Assembly: GCA_035576005.1 (NCBI GenBank)
Contig: DATLXH010000026.1
Span: 9,972-73,971, forward strand
Reading direction: 5' to 3'
DNA length: 64,000 bases
Source of the DNA: DATLXH01 sp035576005
GTDB taxonomy: Bacteria; Acidobacteriota; Thermoanaerobaculia; Gp7-AA8
Shown: piece by piece, positions 27,308 through 36,732 of the stretch
How positions within the stretch are numbered: position 1 is the stretch's first letter
Layout of the letters: the number at the start of each line of letters is the position of its first letter
Position numbers and translations under genes: made by a program
The notes under the pieces: generated by a model
The model's input: only the letters and a program-made list of their open reading frames with translations
Databases searched by the model: none
What the model was told of the DNA's origin: nothing

Positions 27308-29758
27308 ATGAAACAAAAACGAACTCCGGTGAGGGATTGTCTCTGGCGGCATTCCGCAGGGATTGCTTTCCTCATCATGGTGGTCTTCGTGGCCGGGATC
27401 GGCTTTCTCGGCTACACCTACTCGGTGGTCACTCGAAAATTTGATTCGAGTAGAAGGTGGGATCTGCCGAGCCGCATTTACTCCGACAGCACCGAGATCG
27501 TGCCGGGACTGACGTTCTCGAAGAGCATGCTCGAGCCGAAGCTCAATCACGTCGGCTATCACGAAGTGAAGCAAGAGGTCGCAAGTCCGGGCGAGTACCG
27601 TTTCAATGGCTCAACACTGGAGATCCACCTTCAGAACTTCGTCTATCCGGACATGGAGTTTCACTCGACCGCCGTCGCGATCGACATGCCTGGTGGGAGA
27701 GTCGCGAGCATTCGGAGACTCTCGGACGGCGTGGCGCTGCGTGGTGTGCGGATCGAGCCTGAGCTCATTACCTCTATCTACGACGACGTCATGGAAGACC
27801 GCCTTCCTCTATCGCTCAAAGTCGTACCAAAGGTGCTGACCGACGCGATCATCGCGACGGAGGACCGGAGCTTCTACCGGCACGAAGGGATCTCTCTCCG
27901 AGGCATCCTTCGCGCGGCCATACACGACGTACGAACAGGGACCCGAGCCGCAGGTGGCTCTACTTTGACTCAGCAGCTGGTCAAAAATCTCTACCTCAAT
28001 CCCGAGCGGACATTCCGGCGGAAGGCGCTGGAAGCCGTGATGTCAATTCTGCTCGAGGCGCGCTACACGAAAAGCGACATCCTCGAGGCTTATCTCAATG
28101 AGATCTACCTCGGACAGAACGGGTCGGTGCAGGTGGTAGGAGTCGAACAGGCCTCGCAGATCTACTTCGGAAAGCGCGCGGCAGGACTGAAGCTCACTGA
28201 GGCAGCGACCATTGCAGGGATGATTCGCTCACCGAACGTCCTTTCTCCGCTCAAATATCCCGAGCGCTCACACGCACGCCGTGATGTCGTGCTTTCGCTC
28301 ATGCTGGGACAGAAATTGATCACGGAGGCTCAGTATGAAGAGGCGGTGGCCTCGCCGCTGGTCGTGAACAAGTTTCCGAAGTCGCTCAGAACCGCTCCTT
28401 TCTTCATCGACTACGTGCTCAAGCAGTTGCGTGAGACCTATCCTGAGACCCAGCTGAAAACGGAGGGGCTCAGAATCTTCACTACGCTTGACACGATGAT
28501 GCAGCGTTCCGCCGAGCAGGCTCTGAACTCCGGGACGGCTTCCCTCGGCAAAAAGTACAGCTGGATCAGGAAGTCTCCCACTCCTTTGGAGGGAGTGGTC
28601 GTGACTCTCCAGCCGGGGACCGGATACGTGAAGGCGCTCGTTGGCGGGCGCAGCTACTCGAAGAGTCAATTCAACCGTGCCTTCCAGGCCCGCAGGCAAC
28701 CCGGTTCTCTGTTCAAACCATTCGTCTACGTCGCGGCCATGGATCCGGCCCGGGGAGACGAGGCGCTGACAGCGGCTTCAATCCTGGACGACAGCCCTAT
28801 TACGGTTCGCAGCGGATCGTCGCTCTGGCGACCGCAGAATTATGACAATCAGTTTCACGGAAGTCTCACGGTCCGGCGGGCGCTCGCAATGTCTTACAAC
28901 ATTCCAGCTGTCCGCGCCGCAATCAACGCAGGCGTTCCCAACGTCATAAAGCTCGCATCGAGAATCGGTGTGCAGAGCAAGCTGGAACCGTATCCTTCGA
29001 TTTCTCTAGGCTCTTTTGAAGTTACTCCGCTGGAGATCGCGTACGCCTATTCGGTCTTCGCAAATGAGGGCGTGAAAGCCGAGCCCATTTCCATTCTTGC
29101 CGTGGCAACCCGTGAGGGAAAGCTGCTCGAGCGTCGCGAAGTGCAGATGAAGCGGGTGGCGCCCGCGAACGTCTGCTACGTAATGAACGACATTCTGAAA
29201 GACGTGATCCGTTACGGGACCGCAGCAAAACTGGGATCGACAGGTTTCAGCCGCCCCTTTGCGGGGAAAACCGGGACGACCAACAATTATCGCGACGCCT
29301 GGTTCGTCGGTTACTCCCCGCGGGTAGTCACGCTCGTGTGGGTCGGCTTCGATGATGGTCACAGCGTTCGCCTCTCAGGCGGTGACGCCGCTTTGCCAAT
29401 CTGGGCGTCTCACATGAACCGGATTGTAGGAATGATTCCGAACACCGATTTCAAACGTCCGGATGATGTCATCGAGCGCTCGATCGATTCGATGAGCGGC
29501 AGGATCGCGACCCCGTATTGTCCGAGCGCCAGGAGCGAGCTTTTTGCGCGCGGCACTGAACCGGAATCGACCTGTCACCTTCACTCGGGGTATTCGGGCT
29601 TCCCGACGGCGGGAATCGAGTCAGACGCCACCAGACCTGCTGACGAATATCCGACCCGTCCAGCGCAGTCCGCAGACGCGGGAGAGACCTCAAAACCGAA
29701 GAAAGAGAAGAGAAAGGACGGGATTCCTAGGATCTTTCGCTGGATCTTCGGAAATTGA
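27308..29758 (+). CDS. Bifunctional class A penicillin-binding protein
   Basis: A peptidoglycan synthase of 816 residues joining a GT51 glycosyltransferase to a transpeptidase. One N-terminal membrane anchor lies at about residues 18-40. GT51 motifs include Glu185 in ATEDRSFYRHEG and GGSTLTQQLVKNLYL. Transpeptidase motifs are Ser467-x-x-Lys470 (PGSLFKPF), SYN from Ser529, and KTGTT from Lys654. The segment between anchor and GT51 resembles the UB2H-like insert of PBP1b-type proteins. The tail is short, Lys-rich and disordered. It is followed after 40 bp by mlaE, grouping envelope synthesis with lipid transport. Confidence 0.95.
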   Translation: MKQKRTPVRDCLWRHSAGIAFLIMVVFVAGIGFLGYTYSVVTRKFDSSRRWDLPSRIYSDSTEIVPGLTFSKSMLEPKLNHVGYHEVKQEVASPGEYRFNGSTLEIHLQNFVYPDMEFHSTAVAIDMPGGRVASIRRLSDGVALRGVRIEPELITSIYDDVMEDRLPLSLKVVPKVLTDAIIATEDRSFYRHEGISLRGILRAAIHDVRTGTRAAGGSTLTQQLVKNLYLNPERTFRRKALEAVMSILLEARYTKSDILEAYLNEIYLGQNGSVQVVGVEQASQIYFGKRAAGLKLTEAATIAGMIRSPNVLSPLKYPERSHARRDVVLSLMLGQKLITEAQYEEAVASPLVVNKFPKSLRTAPFFIDYVLKQLRETYPETQLKTEGLRIFTTLDTMMQRSAEQALNSGTASLGKKYSWIRKSPTPLEGVVVTLQPGTGYVKALVGGRSYSKSQFNRAFQARRQPGSLFKPFVYVAAMDPARGDEALTAASILDDSPITVRSGSSLWRPQNYDNQFHGSLTVRRALAMSYNIPAVRAAINAGVPNVIKLASRIGVQSKLEPYPSISLGSFEVTPLEIAYAYSVFANEGVKAEPISILAVATREGKLLERREVQMKRVAPANVCYVMNDILKDVIRYGTAAKLGSTGFSRPFAGKTGTTNNYRDAWFVGYSPRVVTLVWVGFDDGHSVRLSGGDAALPIWASHMNRIVGMIPNTDFKRPDDVIERSIDSMSGRIATPYCPSARSELFARGTEPESTCHLHSGYSGFPTAGIESDATRPADEYPTRPAQSADAGETSKPKKEKRKDGIPRIFRWIFGN

Positions 29759-29798
29759 ACGACTCCGCTTCTTGTCTCCAGAGCTGGCGCCCAACTCT

Positions 29799-30605
29799 AT
29801 GGAAAACGTGAGCGAGAAGGAAAGTGGCAACCAGTTCCTCAACGGAGTTCGGGAAAGCTCTCGCGATTTCTTCCTGTATGTTGGCGGGCTCTGGGATCTG
29901 GCTGTCCAGACTGTAAGGGAAACCTTCAGGCGACCATTCGAGACTCAGATCTTCCTGACGCAGCTCGATCAGATCGGAGTGAAATCGCTATCGATTGTCG
30001 CCATCACGGCGGTATTCATCGGGATGGTTCTTGCGCTTCAGACTGCGTATGCGCTATCGGCCTTCGGTGGAAAGCTTTTCATTGGCAAGGTCGTTTCGCT
30101 CTCACTCGTGCGCGAGCTTGCGCCCGTTCTGATGTCGCTCATGGTGGGAGGGCGTGTCGGCGCCGGAATCACGGCTGAGATCGGGACGATGAAGGTCACC
30201 GAGCAGATCGATGCGCTCAGAGCGCTGGCAACGAGTCCGATTCGTAAGCTCGTGGTGCCGAAAGTTCTCGCTACGACATTGATGCTCCCGATTCTGACCA
30301 CGCTTGCGTGTGGCCTGGGGATTCTCGGCGGCTTGCTCGTCGCCGTCTTTAACCTTCAGCTGACTGCGAATTTCTACATGCGGAGCATCTGGACGACTCT
30401 GCGCTACAACGACCTCGCGTCAGGAATCGGTAAGACGGTATTTTTCGGATTCGCGCTCTCTTTGATTGCGTGTTTCAACGGACTTCGGACGTCCGGAGGG
30501 GCCGACGGCGTCGGGAGAGCAACTACGGCTACGGTAGTGACGGGATCCATCTCGATCCTCATCATGGACTTTTTTCTTACGAAGCTCTTCCTTCTCATCC
30601 AATGA
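29799..30605 (+). CDS. mlaE: MlaE-type ABC transporter permease
   Basis: The permease of the MCE/Mla phospholipid transporter in the inner membrane, 268 residues from ATG 29799. The family signature SLVRELAPVLMSLMVGGRVGAGITAEIGTM lies in the middle, surrounded by five or six hydrophobic helices, and FNGLRTSGGADGVGRATT is near the C-terminus. An open frame reaching back to 29544 overlaps the PBP gene and is not used. Its stop overlaps the ATPase start by 4 bp. With the next two genes it forms a minimal MlaEFD set; no mlaB or mlaC is visible. Confidence 0.92.
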   Translation: MENVSEKESGNQFLNGVRESSRDFFLYVGGLWDLAVQTVRETFRRPFETQIFLTQLDQIGVKSLSIVAITAVFIGMVLALQTAYALSAFGGKLFIGKVVSLSLVRELAPVLMSLMVGGRVGAGITAEIGTMKVTEQIDALRALATSPIRKLVVPKVLATTLMLPILTTLACGLGILGGLLVAVFNLQLTANFYMRSIWTTLRYNDLASGIGKTVFFGFALSLIACFNGLRTSGGADGVGRATTATVVTGSISILIMDFFLTKLFLLIQ

Positions 30606-31432
30606 GTGAAGAGGGAATTACACCGGAAAGACGCAGCGAATCACGCGACACTGCGGATCGCCGTCAGCAGGAACGCGATGTTTTTGTCGAGTTCCGGGAC
30701 GTAACGAAATCCTATGGCAGCAAGAAGGTGCTGCGGGGCGCGAGCCTCAAGATCTACCGCGGCGAAGTCGTGGTCATCCTTGGAGGGTCGGGAACAGGCA
30801 AGTCCGTCACCCTCAGAAATATTCTCGGCCTCGAAATCCCCGACTCAGGAGCCGTGATCATCGAAGGCGAGGACATCGTTGACTTTCCCGAGGAAGAGCT
30901 CTATCGGGTTCGGAAAAAATTCGGAATGCTTTTTCAGAGTGGAGCCCTTTTCGATTCTATGAATGTATTCGACAACGTTGCCTATCCGTTGCGCGAGCAT
31001 TCCGATCTCGCGGAAGAAGAACTGACTCGCGTCGTGCGTGAAAAACTCGAGATGGTAAACCTCCCCGATTCGGAGCATCTGATGCCCGTCGATTTGTCAG
31101 GCGGCATGAGAAAGCGCGTCGGGCTGGCGCGCTCGATCGTCCTCGATCCAAAAATGATTCTCTACGACGAGCCCACGACCGGGCTCGACCCCATCACTTC
31201 ACACAAGATCAACGAGCTGATCGTAACCCTTCAATCCAAGTTGAACGTCACTTCAGTGGTTGTGACCCATGACATCCAGTCAGCATTCTCGGTAGGAGAC
31301 CGCATCGCGTTCCTCAATGAGGGCATTTTCGAGTGGGTTGGAACGATGCAAGAAGCTCGCGACTCCGACCATCCGGTACTGAGAGAATTTCTTCAGACAT
31401 CTGCGGTGATGGCGGCACAACCGACCAAATGA
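30602..31432 (+). CDS. mlaF: MlaF-type ABC transporter ATPase
   Basis: The ATPase subunit powering MCE-dependent lipid transport, 276 residues. Walker A GGSGTGKS is at residues 61-68, the signature is LSGGMRKRVGLARS, Walker B is MILYDEPT, and the H-loop is VVVTHD. About 28 N-terminal residues are charged and not conserved. ATGA overlap with mlaE gives translational coupling. A 97-bp gap leads to the MCE-domain gene. Confidence 0.94.
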   Translation: MSEEGITPERRSESRDTADRRQQERDVFVEFRDVTKSYGSKKVLRGASLKIYRGEVVVILGGSGTGKSVTLRNILGLEIPDSGAVIIEGEDIVDFPEEELYRVRKKFGMLFQSGALFDSMNVFDNVAYPLREHSDLAEEELTRVVREKLEMVNLPDSEHLMPVDLSGGMRKRVGLARSIVLDPKMILYDEPTTGLDPITSHKINELIVTLQSKLNVTSVVVTHDIQSAFSVGDRIAFLNEGIFEWVGTMQEARDSDHPVLREFLQTSAVMAAQPTK

Positions 31433-31529
31433 GAATGGGTTGCGGCTATTCTTTGTTTTCGCAGGTTTGCCCGGATTCCTCATGCCGCGGCACCTGTGAA
31501 GCAGCAGCTGAGAAGTTCCGGCGAACGAT

Positions 31530-32930
31530 ATGACTAAGGTACAGAAAACTTCATCGAGAAATGCACGCATCGGAGCGCTGGTCGCGGTCTCGACCATATC
31601 TTTGATGATCTTTCTTTTTTTCATCGGGTCGGAGCAGAAACTGTTTGCCCGAAAGACCGAGTACGGCGTGCATTTCACGAACGTCACAGGTCTCGCCGAG
31701 GGAAACCCGGTCAAGCTGTCAGGAGTGACGATCGGTGTGGTGAAGGACATCACCCTCCCCGAGTCTCCGAAAGAAAATACGGTCCAGATTTCGGTGATGG
31801 TCGATCGGAAGTTTGCGCCGCGGATCCGGACCGATTCGAGGGCTCGCCTGAAAAAGCTCGGACTTCTAACAGGTGACAGCTACGTCGATATCACTGCCGG
31901 GTCGCCGACCCTCGCCGAGTTGCCTGCGAAATCGATCATTCCGGCGCAGAAGGCCACCGATGTCGATGCCCTCATCGCTTCGGGCGGCGACCTGGTCGAC
32001 AATTTCGTAACTATGTCGTACTCGCTCAAGAACATTCTGGGCAGAATCGACCGGGGAGAGGGGCTGATCGGTGAACTGACGTCGCAGCCTGAGACGAAAC
32101 AGAAGGTGGTAGATACGGTTCTGCTCACTCTGAACCGGACGAACGCAGTTCTGGATCACGTACAGTCAGGAAAGGGACTTGTGGGTAAGCTCGTCTACGA
32201 CGATGCTTACGCGAACCAGCTGACATCCTCGCTGAATAGCAGCGTCGGATCGCTCCAGTCGGTGATGGGAAACGTTCAGCGGAGCTTTGAGAGTGGCACC
32301 GGCATGCTTCCGACCTTACTCAACGATCCGCAGGGAAGAACAAAGGTCCTCGCGCTGGTGGACAATCTGCAACTCACGGCAGAGAGAATTGCTGGATTCA
32401 GTCAGGGGCTGCAAACCGGAGAAGGAATCGTCCCCAGGCTGATCAGTGATAAGGAGTTTGCCGACGAGACGCTCGCTGAGTTCCGGCTTCTCGTCAATCA
32501 GCTCAATGAGACCGCAAGGAAACTCAACAGCGGTGAGGGTACGGCAGGAAAACTCATCGCGGACCCTTCTGTATATGAATCGATCAACGACATCCTGATT
32601 GGTATCAACGAGTCCAAGATGCTCCGGTGGCTGATTCGTAATCGCCAGTCCAGCGGCACTTCGAAACGTTTCGGCGTGGAGAAGAAGGAAGCGCCCTCGG
32701 TGAAACCTCCCGGGAAGAGCTCAGACATCGGTAAGGAAAAGTCGCCAGAGGCTCAGGCACCGCCCGTCACTCCTCCAGGGGACGAAACCCCTCCTGGCAA
32801 CCCCCCGGTGCCCGGTCTGCAGTCTCCGGAGTCAGGTACCAGTCCAGTGCCGGTACCACCCACTCCCCCAAATACAACGACGGTGCCCCCGAGCGGCGGC
32901 TCTCAGCCAGGCGCCAGCGCCACTCCGTGA
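31530..32930 (+). CDS. mlaD: MlaD-like MCE-domain protein with repeated C-terminal hinge motif
   Basis: A substrate-binding protein of the MCE family, 466 residues, anchored by one N-terminal helix (about 13-33). The MCE domain follows (VHFTNVTGLAEGNPVKLSGV through LLTGDSYVDI). The middle region is predicted helical and contains five spaced copies of a G-x-G-hydrophobic motif: GEGLIGEL, GKGLVGKL, GTGMLPTL, GEGIVPRL and GEGTAGKL. Each is followed by an acidic or polar turn, suggesting a helical tube or needle like those of PqiB/YebT-type and mycobacterial MCE proteins. The last 90 residues are Pro-rich and probably disordered. It completes the mlaEFD group. Confidence 0.9.
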   Translation: MTKVQKTSSRNARIGALVAVSTISLMIFLFFIGSEQKLFARKTEYGVHFTNVTGLAEGNPVKLSGVTIGVVKDITLPESPKENTVQISVMVDRKFAPRIRTDSRARLKKLGLLTGDSYVDITAGSPTLAELPAKSIIPAQKATDVDALIASGGDLVDNFVTMSYSLKNILGRIDRGEGLIGELTSQPETKQKVVDTVLLTLNRTNAVLDHVQSGKGLVGKLVYDDAYANQLTSSLNSSVGSLQSVMGNVQRSFESGTGMLPTLLNDPQGRTKVLALVDNLQLTAERIAGFSQGLQTGEGIVPRLISDKEFADETLAEFRLLVNQLNETARKLNSGEGTAGKLIADPSVYESINDILIGINESKMLRWLIRNRQSSGTSKRFGVEKKEAPSVKPPGKSSDIGKEKSPEAQAPPVTPPGDETPPGNPPVPGLQSPESGTSPVPVPPTPPNTTTVPPSGGSQPGASATP

Positions 32931-33056
32931 TTTCTTGCGCGGCTTCGGGTTGTGAAAGGTAATCTGCGAGTAGTGGTTGATGCCGCGCAGGCACCGGGAT
33001 GGAAATCATTCTGATGGGAGCCCTCGCAAACCAGCAACGTCCGACGGAGTGAATGC

Positions 33057-34394
33057 ATGAACATTACAGTGATCGGCACGGGATATGTCGGTCTGGTTAC
33101 GGGAGCGGGTCTTTCGGACTTTGGTAACGAAGTCACCTGCGTCGACATTGACGCATCAAAGATTGAAGCACTGCAGGCCGGAGTGATTCCCATCTATGAG
33201 CCGGGGCTGCAGGCGATTGTCGCGAAGAACGCGGCGGAAGGCCGCCTCCGATTCACAACCGATCTTGGCGGGTCGATTCGCTCGGCGCGGGCGATTTTTA
33301 TCGCTGTAGGAACGCCGCAGAAGAAAGATGGCTCGGCTGATCTGCGGTATGTCGAGGAAGTTGCCAGGACCATCGCCACGCACATGGATGGGCCCAAGCT
33401 GATTGTGACCAAGTCGACCGTTCCCATCGGTACCGGGCGAATCATCGAATCGATTCTCGAGGCAGCGGGCAAAAAGCATCTGGCCTCTGTGGTCTCCAAT
33501 CCGGAGTTTCTCCGCGAAGGATCCGCAATCGAGGACTTCATGCGTCCCGACCGCGTTGTCATCGGCGCTTCCGATGAAGAAGCAATCGCTCTCATGAAGG
33601 AGATCTACGCTCCGCTTCACATGTTGGAAGTGCCTTTCGTTGTGACGAACGTTGAGTCGTCAGAGCTCATCAAGTACGCGGCGAACGGCTTCCTCGCCAC
33701 GAAGATTTCTTTCATCAATGAGATTGCGGTCTTGTGTGAAAAGCTCGGGGGCGATGTTCAGGATGTCGCCCGTGGAATCGGACTGGATTCCCGAATCGGC
33801 GCAAAGTTTCTGCAGGCAGGGCCAGGCTTTGGAGGATCATGCTTTCCAAAAGACACGGCAGCCATCGCTGACATCGCTCGGCGCCACGGTTACACGTTTC
33901 AGATCATCGACGCTGTTCTCGCTGTCAATGAAGACATCAAGGAACGGAGCGTGCGGAAGGTGATCGAAGCAGTCGATGACGTGGAGGGGAAAGTGATCGG
34001 GATTCTGGGACTTGCGTTCAAGCCTGAGACAGACGACATGCGCGACTCTCCGACCATTCCTCTGATCGAGGGTCTTCAGCGGCTGGGAGCAAAGGTGAAG
34101 GCCTACGATCCGCAAGCGATGGAGAACGCCCGGAAGATGTTCGACGGTGTGGAGTTTTGTCATGATGCCTACCAGACGGCGAGTGACAGCGACGCCCTGG
34201 TGATCGCAACGGAATGGAACGAGTTCCGTGCTCTGAACCTGGACCGGATCAAGAGAGTGATGCGAGCTTCCGTGATCATTGATCTTCGAAACCTCTATGA
34301 CCCGGTGAGAATGGAAAAGCAGGGATTTGCCTACACATGCCTTGGTCGCAGCAAGGTGATGCTGCGGGCGGCCTCGTCGCGGGTTGCCAACTGA
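33057..34394 (+). CDS. ugd: UDP-glucose 6-dehydrogenase
   Basis: This NAD-dependent enzyme oxidises UDP-glucose twice to UDP-glucuronate. It has 445 residues. The N-terminal Rossmann motif is GTGYVGLVTGAGL, the catalytic Cys is Cys262 in GFGGSCFPKDT, and the C-terminal UDP-binding domain includes GLAFKPETDDMRDSP. The stop codon shares one base with the ATG of the next gene, so product and next enzyme are coupled: UDP-glucuronate is the substrate of the following decarboxylase. Confidence 0.96.
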   Translation: MNITVIGTGYVGLVTGAGLSDFGNEVTCVDIDASKIEALQAGVIPIYEPGLQAIVAKNAAEGRLRFTTDLGGSIRSARAIFIAVGTPQKKDGSADLRYVEEVARTIATHMDGPKLIVTKSTVPIGTGRIIESILEAAGKKHLASVVSNPEFLREGSAIEDFMRPDRVVIGASDEEAIALMKEIYAPLHMLEVPFVVTNVESSELIKYAANGFLATKISFINEIAVLCEKLGGDVQDVARGIGLDSRIGAKFLQAGPGFGGSCFPKDTAAIADIARRHGYTFQIIDAVLAVNEDIKERSVRKVIEAVDDVEGKVIGILGLAFKPETDDMRDSPTIPLIEGLQRLGAKVKAYDPQAMENARKMFDGVEFCHDAYQTASDSDALVIATEWNEFRALNLDRIKRVMRASVIIDLRNLYDPVRMEKQGFAYTCLGRSKVMLRAASSRVAN

Positions 34395-35335
34395 TGGGCC
34401 GCGCGCTGATTACTGGAGGAGCCGGATTCCTGGGCTCCCACTTGTGCGACCTCTTTCTCTCCCGAGGCCATGAAGTAGTCTGCATGGACAACTTCATCAC
34501 CGGCAATCCCCAGAACATTGCGCATCTTCTTGGTCGCGATGGTTTCAGCTTCATCAAGTACGACGTAACGAACTACATCCATATCGACGGTCCGCTGGAT
34601 TACGTCCTTCACTTCGCGTCGCCTGCCAGCCCCATCGACTACCTCGAGAAGCCCATTCAGACTTTGAAAGTCGGATCGCTGGGGACGCACAAGACCCTCG
34701 GCGTTGCAAAGGACAAGACGGCTCGATATCTGATCGCATCCACTTCAGAGACATATGGCGATCCTCTCGTGCATCCGCAGAGAGAAGATTACTGGGGCAA
34801 TGTGAATCCGGTTGGTCCGCGTGGCGTCTACGATGAAGCCAAGCGGTTTGCTGAAGCAATGACAATGGCCTATCACCGGTTCCACGGGATGGAAACGCGC
34901 ATCGTGCGGATCTTCAACACATATGGCGAGAGGATGCGGCTGCGCGATGGCCGCGTGGTTCCCGCGTTCATCTCACAGGCACTATCGAATGAGCCGATGA
35001 CGGTTTTCGGGGACGGCTCACAGACCCGTTCGTTCTGCTACGTCTCCGATCTGATCGATGGGATCTACCGGCTTCTCATGTCGGACGAGGTCACACCGGT
35101 CAACATCGGCAACCCGGCAGAGATGACAGTGCTTCAGTTCGCCGAGGAGATCAAGCGGTTGACCAACTCCAAAGCTCCGATCGTCTTCAAGCCTCTCCCT
35201 GAGGACGACCCGAAAATTCGTCGTCCCGACATCACCAAAGCCAAGGCTCTGCTGGGATGGGAGCCGAAGGTTCCGCTCTCGGAAGGGCTTTCCCGGACTA
35301 TCGAGTTCTTCAGGGGTGTTCTCAAACCGGTCTGA
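34394..35335 (+). CDS. UDP-glucuronate decarboxylase (UDP-xylose synthase)
   Basis: An extended SDR enzyme of 313 residues that converts UDP-glucuronate to UDP-xylose. Seen are the NAD motif GGAGFLGSHL, STSETYGDP with the catalytic Ser/Thr, the Tyr146-x3-Lys150 pair (YDEAK), and NTYGERMRLRDGRVVPAFI, which is characteristic of UXS proteins. ATG 34394 overlaps the ugd stop (TGATG). Together with ugd it makes UDP-xylose for an exported polysaccharide or glycan, although no glycan transferase genes are seen beside it. Confidence 0.94.
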   Translation: MGRALITGGAGFLGSHLCDLFLSRGHEVVCMDNFITGNPQNIAHLLGRDGFSFIKYDVTNYIHIDGPLDYVLHFASPASPIDYLEKPIQTLKVGSLGTHKTLGVAKDKTARYLIASTSETYGDPLVHPQREDYWGNVNPVGPRGVYDEAKRFAEAMTMAYHRFHGMETRIVRIFNTYGERMRLRDGRVVPAFISQALSNEPMTVFGDGSQTRSFCYVSDLIDGIYRLLMSDEVTPVNIGNPAEMTVLQFAEEIKRLTNSKAPIVFKPLPEDDPKIRRPDITKAKALLGWEPKVPLSEGLSRTIEFFRGVLKPV

Positions 35336-35595
35336 GCCGGTGCAACGCGGAGTTGGGCTTGGGGACATCAAACGCGACTGATTCTCATGATCACTCTAAC
35401 GACATACGACCGGGCTCCGAGAATGGCTTCCGCGCCGATGACCTTCCGACAAAGTGTGTGTCTTGAGGTTTCTTCTGTTACAGGGACTTCGTCCCATGCC
35501 CTCCACTCGATGACTCCGCCACGCGAAATGCTGATGGCGTCCTCGCGAAGACTTGCGATCATGGACAGTCGCACCGTCGTCTCCGTACCTCCCGT

Positions 35596-36459
35596 ATGAT
35601 CCTCCGTCTCGCGGTCACGCTGATGGCAGTCTCAATGCTCACTGCCATGACCGTCGCTGCGGATGGATTGAGACCGCGTTTGGCCCATCCACGGCTCGCC
35701 TTCCTCGAGGAAGCCACGTCTCTGATGTGGGTGGGTGCCCATCCCGATGATGAAGTGTTAGTGAGTCCGATCCTGGCCTCTGTGTGTCTCGGCGACGCGG
35801 CTGTCTGCTCGCTCTTGATCCTCACGAGAGGAGAACAGGGCTCATGCCTGCTGCCCGCTGGCTGTGGCGTGGCCCTGAGCACGGTTCGGAGTGGAGAAGC
35901 CGGTCGCGGCTCAGACTTGTTTCAAGCTGACTTGATTCTTCAAACGCTAGCTGACGGCGGGGGTCGGCCAGATGGTAGTGCGCCGAACTGGGAAGCCGCG
36001 TTCGGTGGCCGGGAGCGACTTGTGGCTAGATTCGCGACGCTGATCGAGGCCGTGGCACCCGAGGTCGTCCTGACTTTCGATCCGCGTCACGGGACAACCT
36101 GCCACCCAGATCATCGAGCAACGGGACAGCTGGTCGTGGACGCGCTCCGAACTCTCGCGCGACCGCCCAGGCTCTTCTTTCTAGAGACCAGGGCCAGGGT
36201 GACACTATCGCCCGTGCGGATGGAGTTGCATTCCCCTGCGCCTCTTGGAGCGTTGATCAGAAGGTTCGACGCCAACAGGTCTTTATCGGGATCCACAGAG
36301 ACCGGCTGGGACTGGATGCTGAAGTCAATGAGGATTCATCGGAGTCAATTTGATGATGCCTGGCTTCGCGCGGTCGAGCAAGTACCGGAAGCGCAGCGAG
36401 TGGTCTATTACGCATCGGCCGAGGCAGCCTCGGCTGTGACGCTGGACGAGTGTCATTAG
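35596..36459 (+). CDS. PIG-L family deacetylase, exported
   Basis: A 287-residue zinc-dependent N-deacetylase of the PIG-L/LmbE family (GlcNAc-PI, mycothiol/bacillithiol or LPS-type substrates). An N-terminal signal peptide (about residues 1-22) suggests periplasmic action. The metal motif AHPDDE has His49, Asp51, Asp52 and Glu53, and the second metal His lies in HPDH. Two segments with paired Cys (SVCLGDAAVCS, LLPAGCG) could form disulfides. It stands alone, 260 bp from the UDP-xylose synthase gene and just before a half element. Substrate unknown. Confidence 0.85.
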   Translation: MILRLAVTLMAVSMLTAMTVAADGLRPRLAHPRLAFLEEATSLMWVGAHPDDEVLVSPILASVCLGDAAVCSLLILTRGEQGSCLLPAGCGVALSTVRSGEAGRGSDLFQADLILQTLADGGGRPDGSAPNWEAAFGGRERLVARFATLIEAVAPEVVLTFDPRHGTTCHPDHRATGQLVVDALRTLARPPRLFFLETRARVTLSPVRMELHSPAPLGALIRRFDANRSLSGSTETGWDWMLKSMRIHRSQFDDAWLRAVEQVPEAQRVVYYASAEAASAVTLDECH

Positions 36460-36554
36460 CCCTTCCAGCAGCTTCACCGATCATTATCCGACTCTACAAC
36501 AAGCAAAGATCGGATGAACAGGCGGGCATGCTGTTCACAAACCTGTTAGGCGCC

Positions 36555-36628
36555 TAACCCGCATTTCTCACAGCTTTTCACCGCGAGGCGACGGATAGCG
36601 GCCTGTCTGAGTCGTTGCACAACGGCTC
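36555..36628. repeat. Left half of family C palindromic element
   Basis: TAACCCGCATTTCTCACAG, then GACGGATAGCGGCCTGTCTG and TCGTTGCACAACGG, match the left 74 bp of the complete elements. The expected right half is missing here but appears at 38803-38836, on the other side of the M13 peptidase gene. Confidence 0.8.
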
Positions 36629-36732
36629 TCTACGCTGGCTTGCTGGGCCGCGTTTTTTTGCGACATACTTTTAAATGGCCTGATGCTTGTCTATCTTTCG
36701 CGCAAGACAGACGGGATTGTCGGTCCCCGCAC

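Noticed and set aside
35368..35574. Short frames on both strands between the UDP-xylose synthase and PIG-L genes
   Set aside because: No motif or ribosome site, and the gap is only 260 bp.
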